Positions 35,332 to 44,830 of a stretch of 64,000 bases of DNA are shown in pieces (position 1 is the first letter of the stretch; every line of letters begins with the position of its first letter). Origin of the DNA: Prochilodus magdalenae (Eukaryota; Chordata; Actinopteri; Characiformes; Prochilodontidae); NCBI GenBank assembly GCA_024036415.1, contig JAMWET010001646.1, positions 414,501-478,500 on the forward strand, written 5' to 3'. The position numbers and the translations under genes are program-made. The notes beneath the pieces were generated by a model. It was given only the letters and a program-made list of their open reading frames with translations, did not search any database and had not been told where the DNA came from.

Positions 35332-35560
35332 AGGTACACTCTTTTAAAAAGGGGGGTTTGTTGAGCAAAGTCATAATTTGAGCCACTTTTGAGGTTTAAA
35401 GGACCTTCACACACTCCATTATGTGGGGGTTCTATATACTTTCGGTTCATTTTAAAAATAATAGTTCTTCAGCAAACTGGTGGGATTAGAGAGCTAAAAC
35501 TGCTTTTTCTATAAAGAACGCTTTTTAGAACTTTCTTAAATAGTCCCGTACATTTTAAGT
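35332..35560. mobile_element. AAGAACC-type miniature element, copy 2
   Basis: TACACTCTTTTAAAAAGGGGGG at the left, GGGGGTTCTATATAC and AATAGTTCTTCAGC inside, and TATAAAGAACGCTTTTTAG at the right reproduce the GGTTCT/AAGAAC pattern of the copy at 17855. The left ACACTCTTAAAAA is a usual start for this teleost element type. Confidence 0.5.
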
Positions 35561-35698
35561 TACTTACCATTCTAGACAGTTCTATTATGTAACATAATGA
35601 TAAGTTACAAGTCCAGCTAAACGACCTTAAGATGTCCAAAGGTTCTAGGTATTAAGAAGGTAAGTGTGAGGTACACACTCTGCAGTATTGTACAACCA

Positions 35699-36228
35699 CA
35701 AGGGCTGGACAATGAAACTGAAACACCTGTCATTTTAGTGTGGGAGGTCTCATGGGTAAATTGAACCAGCCTGGTGGCCAATCTTCATTAACTGCACATT
35801 GCACCAGTAAGAGCAGAGTGTGAAGGTTCAGTTAGCAGGTAAGAGCACAGTTCTGCTCAAAATACTGCAATGCACACAACATTATGGGTGACATACCAGA
35901 GTTCAAAAGAGGACAAACTGTTGGTGCACGTCTTGCTGGCGCATCTGTGACCAAGACAGCAAGTCTTTGTGATGTATCAAGAGCCACGGTATCCAGGGTA
36001 ATGTCAGCATACCACCAAGAAGGACGAACCTCCACCAGCATCACGTAGTGACCTGGCCACTATCCTGCAAGAAGAATGGCTTAAAATCCCTCTGACCACT
36101 GTGCAGGACTTGTATATGTTCATCAAGACGAACTGACGCTGTATTGGCCGCAAAAGGAGGCCCTACACCATACTAATAAATGATTGTGGTCTAAAACCAG
36201 GTGCTTCAGTTTCATTGTCCAACCCCTG
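35699..36228 (+). mobile_element. Tc1 element, internally deleted copy 2 (complete ends)
   Basis: Same family as the 30047 copy. The left end is slightly decayed (CAAGGGCTGGACAATG instead of CAGGGGTTGGACAATG), the right end is intact, and TA follows at 36229-36230. The first 330 bp match copy 1 at about 96 percent and the last 105 bp nearly exactly, but the middle differs because a different internal segment was deleted. At 530 bp it is non-autonomous. Confidence 0.92.
35884..36135 (+). pseudogene. Tc1 transposase, N-terminal part joined to C-terminal part
   Basis: ATG at 35884 opens the same N-terminal helix-turn-helix frame as the other copy (MGDIPEFKRGQTVG...) and stops at 36046-36048 after 54 codons. 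In another frame, from about 36049, the codons DLATILQEEWLKIPLTTVQ appear. This is the region close to the transposase C-terminus after the last catalytic Glu, and it is absent from copy 1. The catalytic triad is gone, so the product is inactive. Confidence 0.8.
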
Positions 36229-36230
36229 TA

Positions 36231-38510
36231 TATGTCATGGCTGTAAGAGGTAGGTATTAGACAAAAAAAGAGCCTTATGTAGCATGTACATGTTTATTAC
36301 ATGTTTATTACATATTTATTACGCTGAACAGAACTGAATCCCAATTGTACAATGAAGTGGCTTTACCATTTACTTCACCTTTTTACTTTGCAATGTAATT
36401 TATGCCATATTACTTACCTGGTACTTTGAAGTGTTTCTGATTTTCTTTTAAATACTTAAACATGTGACATTATGGTGAAGTGCAAGTTAGACCTTACTGT
36501 GTAGTTACATTAAATAATTATGAATTATGATTTTTCTTAGTATGTCCTTAATCAGCTAAACGAATAGCTAGAACCTGTTAGTTGGACTGTTTTGAAATTT
36601 AACATAATTTCACCCAAATGACTGTACTGCACACCATAACCTGTTAGGAATGTTAGGGCAATTTATCTTGGAACTTACCATTACATCAACACATACCAGA
36701 ATAATTATCTAGTAAGTTAAAGCATGCATCTCACGCATACCTGGTTAATATGTAGAGCTTAGGAGACTGTAAAAAGGACGACTGATATTAATTTGTTGAT
36801 AAGCCCTTTTATGTCCTAAAAGGTAAATTTGGAGAACGAAAACTTCTAAACTTTATTGGAAGTAGATTCAAACAGGTTTTATTCCAAGAAAGCCTGAGAC
36901 ATTTCTGTCAGCTCAATTCACCATGAAATGCTCACATAATATAATGGGCAGCTGGTGTTATCAAATGATGCAAATCAACAACAACAACAAGGCTGAGATT
37001 CTGCAAACAAGACTAGGGCTTTGTTAAGTGAGTCATATCTCGATATCAAGTAAATGCATCATTTGTAACAAATAGGCTATTTAGTTGCAGGCATAAAAGC
37101 AGAGCTGGTGTTTTTACTGTCATAAAATAGGACTAGCTTTGGAGTGGAGCCCCATTAACAATGAAAGTCATTACCACAATGATTTTGTCAAGAATGCAGA
37201 ATATTCACAATGTCTGAAAGGCTGTAAGTGCTGCATAATGTTCGCAAAGGAAAATCACACTGCTGCAACCTAGAGCACGTATCCGATTTACCTGGAATGA
37301 CCACATGAATTTCCTACTTATTGATTGTGGATATTTATGAGAGAATATTTTCTAGGGTACAGGAGCGAAAACATTATGGGCATGGATTATTCTTTCTGGG
37401 AAAGGCTGCTCCTCATATCCATTCTGATTGCTGTGTTTAAAAACCAAAACGCATCACAAAGCCACTTTCCATTGTCATTGACCTTGGAACGTACACTGTC
37501 CTTGCACTGTAACAGCACTGCATGCTGTATTAAACTGATTGATTTTTGCTGCTTACATTCCTAACTGAATGATGGATTTAGGCACTTGGCTGTAACTGAT
37601 TAATAACACAAGTGACTTAAAACAATGACATGTCTTACTAACTTACAAATTCAGATACAATTGCTGATAATTGCTGTGTCATTTCCATGTGCGCTGTTAA
37701 TGCTATAATGCTTTTAGGCTACATTATATACTGCTGATGAGCAACAGACTTTAAGTTTCGTAGGAATGTAAGGGTCTTTGGCAGGGTGGGGGGTTGACTC
37801 TGCAGTAAAGGGTAAAATAGATGTATTTGGATCTTGTTAAACCTGTAGTAACAGCAACCTTTGGCATTAGAAGGTTAACAAGGGAAGCTTTGCGGTGGCA
37901 TTTTGTGCTGAACTGCGTGGCCTTTGTTCTAAATAACAATGCCTGCTGTGATCTGGTGCGGCCCAGTGTCATTTAGTGTTTATCTCTCAGCATTGGACAG
38001 GGAGAGCAGTGTCTGTGAAAGAGGCCAAATTAATCTAACGAGCTTTTTTGCTTGATAAGTGCGAGTGCTCAGTCTCCGGCAGAATGACAATAACGAGGCC
38101 CTAGGCTTAGGGGCTTACGTGTGATAATGGTTAAACGAATAAACAAATACACGATCGGTGAACAAAAACAAGGACAAACAAACTAATTCATTCTAGGCTG
38201 GGAGAGAAGGGTCCCGCACGGCTCGATTAGGCATGGAGCTTAGCTGGAGATAGGGGAACATGCCGGTGGGAGTTACTGGAGTGGTGGAGAGCCCGCCAGG
38301 GTGGGAGACTGAGGGCTGGCCAGTGCCGTCCTGCATCGTTTAGTCCATCTCTCTGTCTGTACGCCTTCTCTGGCTCCTCGGCGCTGTCTTGCTGTTAGAG
38401 CAGCCTTGCCAGATTCTGCAGATGAAAGCTGGTGAACACAAGTTTGGAACGCTCATGTTTAGCACTTTAAACACTAGAAATATTGTTTCCTCATTATTCC
38501 AAACACTTAA
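36231..38510. other. mostly unique AT-rich non-coding sequence
   Basis: An 11-base unit CATGTTTATTA repeats three times at 36289-36322. Fragments around the Tc1 copy (CAGCTAAACGACCTTAAG near 35617, CAGCTAAACGAATAGCTAG near 36554) look related, as if the Tc1 element landed in an older repeat. A family G copy lies at 36890-36975. The part from 37900 to 38330 is repeat-free and of mixed composition, possibly conserved. No gene recognised. Confidence 0.45.
36890..36975 (+). repeat. dispersed repeat family G, partial copy
   Basis: GACATTTCTGTCAGCTCAATTC, ACCATGAAATGCTCACATAA and GGGCAGCTGGTGTTATCAAA follow the same order as the copies at 18183 and 48340. Confidence 0.5.
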
Positions 38511-38514
38511 TGTT

Positions 38515-38895
38515 CACGCTCCATACATAAAGGACCCCAGATGCCCCAGCTGGGAATCAAAACCAGGCCCTTTTGCTGTGAGGCAACAGTGCGACCTACT
38601 GCACCACCGCGCCCCACTTTTTGTGTGGAGTTTGCATGTTCTCCCCGTCTCTGCCTGCGCTTCCTCCAGGTGCTCTGATTTCGTCTCACAGTCCAAACAC
38701 AAGAGTTCAGGTGAACTGGAGAAGTTAAATTGCCCCTAGGTGTGAGTGCATGTGTATGTCTGTCTGTTTGCCCTGCAATGGACTAGCGGCCTGCCCAGAC
38801 TGTTTCCTGCTATCCTGCCTATAGAACACTGGAATAGGTTCCAACACACCCCGTGTCCCAGACAGATTAAGCAGTTTAGAAAGAGGGATAGAGGT
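38515..38895 (+). mobile_element. L2-type 3' end with an inverted head segment
   Basis: From 38615 the plus strand reads TGTGTGGAGTTTGCATGTTC, TCCAGGTGCTCTGATTTC, CACAGTCCAAACAC, AATTGCCCCTAGGTGTGAG, GCAATGGACTAGCGGCC and CAGATTAAGCAGTTTAGA: the tail typical of fish L2 elements and SINEs that use it. The tRNA-like head that should precede it on the same strand (GGTGGTGCAGTAGGTCGC...) instead lies on the minus strand at 38515-38614, so head and tail point in opposite directions. Confidence 0.75.
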
Positions 38896-38936
38896 AGTGA
38901 GAGATTTGTTCAGTGTTTTGTGGTTCACTATAACAA

Positions 38937-38982
38937 TGGTACATTTATACCGTTTAGCAGATGCTCTTATCCAACCATGCTT
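38937..38982 (-). mobile_element. SINE tail fragment
   Basis: ACATTTATACCGTTTAGCAG followed by ATGCTCTTATCCA matches the first 40 bases (plus-strand view) of the SINEs at 19770 and 62455. The remainder is absent. Confidence 0.6.
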
Positions 38983-39284
38983 AGTGTTCCACTAGAGAAT
39001 GTTTTCTAGCTAGTGCAAGAAAGTTAGAATCCAAAAATCTGAGCTCAGATGAGCAGATTGAGCTCAGATGCTGCCTGAACAAAGACCAGTGCTAATATCT
39101 AGAAAGAAGAATACAGAGTTACGTACAGCATGCCCCCCTCAGCACTACCTAGCAACCCCAAGCCAGCATTCACACCTAGATAGCAGAAAGGTTTAGCTCA
39201 GTAGACGTGCAAAACCATGCATTTCAGTATTTCAGTTCCAACATCTGGGAGTCAGAACAGAGTCTGGATGTCAATGCATTTTAA

Positions 39285-39445
39285 GGGATGGCGGGTCAAG
39301 CCAAGCTGTACCTGAAGCTCATAAGGTAGGGAGGGGCCGGTCCATTTCTGGCTTTGCAGGCAAACATCATAGTTTTAAATCTGATGCAGGTAGCTACAGG
39401 AAGCCAGTGAAGCTGATTACCCAAGGATGAGAAGAGCAGTCCAAT
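39285..39445 (+). mobile_element. dispersed teleost repeat fragment (retroelement-like)
   Basis: GGGGCCGGTCCATTTCTGGC, GCAGGCAAACATCATAG, TTAAATCTGATGCAGGTAGC and ACAGGAAGCCAGTGAAGC match a repeat I know as frequent in fish genomes. Its ends are not seen and no coding sequence remains, so I leave the family unnamed. Confidence 0.5.
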
Positions 39446-40520
39446 GTAGGTCAATGCTTTTTAAATAGGGAAAGCACTTCAGCGCTTTCAATACTTTCTA
39501 CTCTTTATTTAGATTAGCACTAAGTTGACACTCCTTATGGGCAAATTAAACTGGCCATATGTCCATTAGCATATGTAAAGAGTTTTATTCAGGTAATGTC
39601 ACCTCATGGTCCTAGGTACAATCAACAGTCAACCCATTTCTGTTAGTTTGGTGGTAAACATTTTGGTGGTGAACACTTTAATCGAACCTTCATTTGTTCT
39701 GTGATAAAGGCTCTTTAGGGTGTTGACTGACCTATCCGTCATCAATTAATGATCATTAGTTGCTGCTGTGGTGCTGAAGCGATAGAGCACGAGCAGGCTA
39801 AGCCCAGGGCTCAGTCTGCCTGGAGGTTTTCGAAGGCGGGTAAGGGAGAAAAAGGAACGGAAGAAATAAACACAGTGTGTGTACACGCTGCCTGTGTTAG
39901 GGGGATCAAACGGTGCAACCAGACTGGCATTAACTTGGAGGCAGACCCTCAGCAGTGCTTCAGAGCTTCTGTGTGCACGAGCGTGTGAATGTCTGCGTGT
40001 GCCCCCAGGGGGCATCGGAATTGGGCCTGTGCCGCCACTGGGCTATCAGCACTTCAAAAACATGCGGCACGCTTGGCACCCGCCAACAAAGCGGCCAGAA
40101 TCTCCTGAAGTAGCAGAGGCTGATGGGAGGGCGATAAAGACTCACTCTCGCTGCTGCCAACTGCCTCTGAGTCACAGAGCGGGCATAGGAGGGAGGGAGG
40201 GAGTGAGAGAGGAAGGAGCGCAGAGAAAGAAAAAAAATAAATGACAGCAAAGAAAAGAAGCAGCGCGCAGAAAATGAGTGAAGCCAAGAGCTTGGGAGCA
40301 GTCCTGATTAAAAAAAGTCCCTTCCTCTGAGCTCTGCTAGAGATGTTTACAGTCAGATGGCTTCTTGCATAACTCAGGCAGATCATCAGGCCCTTTATGT
40401 CATTCTCAACTTCTTAAAGGTGCTACATTTTCCTCGAAGGTCTGCTCATTCTGAACTGACACAGATAAATATTACTAGTGAATGGAACCTGGACTAAGTC
40501 TGTGCATTAGTAAAGGCATT
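39446..40520. promoter_or_regulatory. GC-richer unique block with a CTCF-like palindrome
   Basis: From 39720 to 40320 the sequence is repeat-free apart from a GGGAGGGAGGGAG run at 40190-40203. TGCCCCCAGGGGGCA (40000-40014) is a near-perfect palindrome that fits the CTCF core in both directions with a single mismatch at the first conserved A. Opposed open frames (+ 39879-40244, - 39960-40250) have no recognisable domains. It could be a regulatory or boundary element. Confidence 0.35.
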
Positions 40521-40521
40521 A

Positions 40522-40700
40522 ACATACAGTCAAATGGAAGAGTCTGGGCACCCCGGGTCAGATTACACATTTGTTTTGTAAGTGGAAATAAGTTAACACA
40601 TGCTCTATATGAAACACATGTTTAATCACTGTTTGTAGAATTTAGCATATAGGGAAAAGACATTATAAAGACCTGTGCAAACAAGTTATGTAATATTATG
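40522..40700 (+). mobile_element. left part of a GGGCACCC-type miniature element
   Basis: ACAGTCAAATGGAAGAGTCT, GGGCACCCCGGGTCAG, TGGAAATAAGTTAACACATG and CTCTATATGAAACACATG follow the left half of a fish non-autonomous element whose ends read ACAGTCATATGCAAAAGTTTGGGCACCC-like. No matching right terminus is found within 400 bp, so this copy is truncated. Confidence 0.55.
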
Positions 40701-43700
40701 TTTGTTTTTTAACATTCATCCTTTTATTTTGGGGGTCTGCTAGGACAGGTTTACATGCTTCAGTTTGTATTTTGACCATACTGTATATCTGTACTCATGC
40801 ATCTGTCTGAAATATTGATCAGTGCAAAGCTTTTGAGCATGCAGTGTTTCCGTCATTAGAAACTGAAGGGAGAATTTATGTAGGTGTAGAGAGTTTCATG
40901 GTCCTCCTCCCAAACTCATATTATTTCATAACTGGTTTAGGTTATTATGTTAAATTCAGCAAGTGAACATAAAGAAGATCTAAAAATGGCAGAAAAATGT
41001 GTATTTAGGTTTGCTCTTTATAGAGGATGTGCTGACTTATGTCCACAAAACTCCTAATTATCATTTGATATGAATTCTTTGATACATTTTATGATGCATC
41101 AGATGCAAAGTAATTAGCAGGGCCATCTAATGTTCAGCCCCTTAACACTCCAGCACTTACATTTCCTTTCCTCACTCTCATAACTACATACCTTGCATAT
41201 TAGTTTCATGTTTGGTGTCGTGGTTAATACACTAACTGCTTGTTCTACCTATTTTAGCCTGTTGTATGTAGTTTACTGTGAAGAATTAGGCATGCATTAA
41301 AAATACTGTTTATCAGCACCACTCCCACTAACAAACTGAAAGGCACATTTCACTGTTATGTGTAACTGACAGACTAATTTGATTAATAGGTACCCATTAA
41401 GTCCCATTTTCCATGTATAGTTACATGAATACATGCACTCTTGCCCCATAATGCATTGCAAAGAGAAATGCTGCTCACAGCTTGAAACTGTTTTATATGT
41501 GGCAGAGTTCAGTACGACTGCAGTGACAAAAATAAACTGGCAAGTCTGTGACAAACCTTTTATTTACTTTAAATTTGCTGCAGCCAGCTCTGCAGTAGTT
41601 TGATAAGACTTGCATTGGTATAGCAATACACATCACTTCATGTTCAAAATGATGTTAATATTTCATGCGCCAATTTGTTAAAAATGCTACACTAATTAAA
41701 CATATACCTGCTTTTGTATTATAGTATTAATAGTAATATACAATAGGTATGCTATTGAGCATTCGCAAAATAATGGCACCCTTCTCAGCCAATAACAACT
41801 GCCTCTAAGCACTGCTTCCTCCATTGTGTGAAATAAAAACGCTTCCAGAATAAACCTGGAGTGAGAATTTATCAGCACTGTTAGGCTGCTCGTCTGGAAG
41901 GTAGAGTCGTTCCCATGTCATTCCTAAAGCTGCAATTTTGAACTGATTTATGTGGACTGTCTGATAATAATATGAACTGAACAGGACCAGCTAAGCTAAC
42001 TGCTTTTCTCAGCGGCTGATAGCTGATAAACTGGTCATATTAAACAGGAGTGCTCACATTAAGGTTAAAATATAAATATTAATGTGCGTGTACGCATGTC
42101 ATCACTTCTATTGGTTCATAAAAGTTTACTAAGACCTTGCGTAAGAATCCCTCCCAGCATGTGACACTATACCGACTAGCTCCAGTCTTAGCTTTAGTAC
42201 TGGCTCATCTGGGGCATCTTTCTTAGCTCAAACCTCCTTTTTATTAGACATGAAAAGCCCTAAAAGGGTTCCCTGGGTTCATGAATATAGATTAACATGG
42301 TTTCAGACATGCATTTTTATTTATATAAACCAGCATTCATATTATCAGTTCACCATAAATGTGGAAAGCCTACTGTCCTGTGTGCTTCTTTGTACTCCTT
42401 GATTGTATGTCTATTAGCACAAATGCATGCCATGAGCTGAAAGCTTGATGTAACAAAGTAAGGCAGGACAATTAATGTGCAAGCAGTTTCCGTATACAGT
42501 AGAAGATACTGAGTAAGTCATAATTACTGGATAAGCTGAAGCCTGGACTTGAAGGGGTTAAGCATTCCAGCAAGCTCATTATTCTCAGTTGAGCTTAAAA
42601 ACTGGCTACAGGGATGGCTATGTTAAATAGGGCATCACTCAATGTTTCATGGAATCACTTGTGCTCTCTGAACATGCCTTTCTGTCATATTTAGTGACAC
42701 ACCATGGGAGCTATGCCACCTCTTTGTCTATCACTTTGAATCTAACAGAGCTGCCAGTGAACCAGGCTTTAGCTTTTAACTAGCGGGCCAGGCCAGGCTA
42801 AACTGAACAGGAGCAGTAGCTTAATTGTTCACAGGTATTCTAACCACGCATGTGCACACAGGGAAAAGATGACAGTGACTGCCCCCCTGCCTGAAGGCTG
42901 AGCTGCAGCTGGGAGCCATTGGCCATAAAGCTAAACCTACAGACCGCACTGCATGCTAAGCATTCAGCAATGTTTAGCACACTGACCTTGACACATGAAA
43001 GGAGGTTTTTCTATGGATACAAACCCACGGTTTCAATTTCCATAGGTTTGCTTGGCACAGTTGCAGTTTCCTTCGACAACACTATAGAGCCGTGGCTGGC
43101 TGTGGGTGCAGCAGTGATGCTCAGGAGTAGATCGAACAGATACAGCATAACAATAGAGACACGCTTCGCTCTTGTTGGAACAAAATAGGTTTGCTTGCCA
43201 TCTCATTTTCATTTTTATTCAAGGAAACAGCTCGAAAAACAGATTGCCATGTAAATGACTGCAATTCCGACACATTCTGTAATTTCACCTGCATTACTCG
43301 CCCATGTTTTTATGATGGCCTTCTTTTTCGTGTGTGATGAACAGGCCTATGTTGCTTTTCTTAAATCTGCACCAGAATTATAATAGAGAAGTCAAATTAA
43401 ACTGTGAGCCTTTATGCGACTGAAGAAAACGAGAAATGGGCCACATTAAAACCGAACTTCAGGTGTAATGTCAGTAATTTTATACTTGTAAGGTGACTAT
43501 GGGGGCTGCACTATGTAAAAATGGTATTAAATAAAGTGTATACGGTATAAAAAGTGGTATTACTGAATCAGGAGAAGCAAAGTACACCAAAGTATGGTGT
43601 TGTGGTGCTGTGAGTTCCATGTAAAGCCTGAAATAATACTTTAATAGTTTGGTTGAAATGTCTGGTTGGATATGGGGGTGACTTGAGTACCATTTACATT

Positions 43701-43910
43701 TGAATAAAGGACTGGTACTTTTTAGGGTCATTCCAGTTGAAAATAAAGTCTGGACTTCGTAATGTCAACATTTTGTTAGTTTTTAGCTCATTTTACACAC
43801 CATGTGAAATAAAGCCTCCCTCTTCTCTCCCAAAATCATCCCTAGGACATCCAGTCCATCACAGTTTGTCATTAGGGCATAGCATGAGTGTGATAAAGCG
43901 TGTCCTTCTA
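40701..43910. other. unique AT-rich non-coding sequence
   Basis: About 3.2 kb with no gene recognised. The stretch 43190-43460 is repeat-free, with a CTCATTTTCATTTTTATTC run and mixed cores, and might be conserved. The rest is plain AT-rich intergenic or intronic DNA. Confidence 0.5.
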
Positions 43911-44375
43911 CCGTCGTGGTAGGGGGCGCCCTTTATGGGTAGTGTCAGGCGAATAGTCTTGAGGTCTGGAAAAAGGTGCGGTATGCACAGGAGTATTTTT
44001 TCCCCTTCACCTTTATTTACACACCGACGAAGACACTAGTTACATATTTACAGAAATACGTGCGCACACACGGACAAAAAGAAATGACAATGATATTCTA
44101 TTGGCAGGTGTGTTTTAGATCTATACTACCCTTCAGTTCCCCATGCTTTGACCATTGAACCTCTTTAGCAACACCAAGTTGAGCAGTTACAGGGTAAGTG
44201 TGGCCTGAGGGGATATGGATCGACCAGGTATTCTGTGATGTGCAATGCCTCACATCATCACAATGAGTATGCTGCCATGTTTGTCTTGCACATGTAATTT
44301 CCTTTCCATGACAACCTGAGACAACTTTTGGCTCAAGTTAGTGATGGGTTTATGCTGAAATTTGGCACTGATTGG

Positions 44376-44378
<3 letters not shown>
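43911..44378. other. unique sequence with a CTCF-like motif
   Basis: CGTGGTAGGGGGCGCC (43916-43931) fits the CTCF consensus at 11 of 14 positions, including the whole AGGGGGCGC half. The following 400 bp (TTTCCCCTTCACCTTTATTT, CACACCGACGAAGACAC) look unlike the neighbours and may be part of an unrecognised element, but no ends are visible. Confidence 0.35.

Positions 44379-44449
<71 letters not shown>
44379..44449. repeat. (TA)35 microsatellite
   Basis: An uninterrupted TA run of about 70 bases, fully self-complementary and so able to extrude a cruciform. The tyrosine/isoleucine open frame on the minus strand is an artefact. Confidence 0.95.
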
Positions 44450-44457
<8 letters not shown>

Positions 44458-44609
44458 TAATATATAACAGTACCACTCAGTACTGTTCTCAAACGTCACA
44501 AGGCTAAAAAAAAGGTCTGGCTTGATGTTCAGTTCTTCCACATTATACTGAAGAAGATATGGCAACAGTGGATCATTCACTACACTCATTAAACGTCCTT
44601 ATCCCCAAA

Positions 44610-44830
44610 ACGAACATAGCATAGCTTTATTGAATCCTAAATGTTCCTATGAAAATGGTTCAGAAGAAAACAACTGCAAAGTCTTCACATCATGTGAATG
44701 GTCTAAACTAATTAAAAGGTTCTTCCCATTTACACATCTCATTCTGCGACAAACACCTTCCATTAAAAGGTTCCCTAGGGAAACGAAAGCTGGTTCTTGC
44801 ATGGCATAGCTCCATAGTACCTTTTTATTT
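44610..44830. mobile_element. AAGAACC-type miniature element, copy 3 (decayed)
   Basis: ATTAAAAGGTTCTTCCC, ATTAAAAGGTTCCCTAGG, GCTGGTTCTTGCATGGC and AGCTCCATAGTACCTTTTT show the GGTTCTT pattern shared with copies at 17855 and 35332. Confidence 0.4.

Noticed and set aside
43911..44378. LTR of a retrovirus-like element
   Set aside because: GGGGGCGCCC looked like a primer-binding or LTR boundary motif, but there is no TG...CA pair, no second copy and no polymerase sequence.
44377..44589. Open frame ending in tyrosine/isoleucine repeats
   Set aside because: Translation of the (TA)35 microsatellite.
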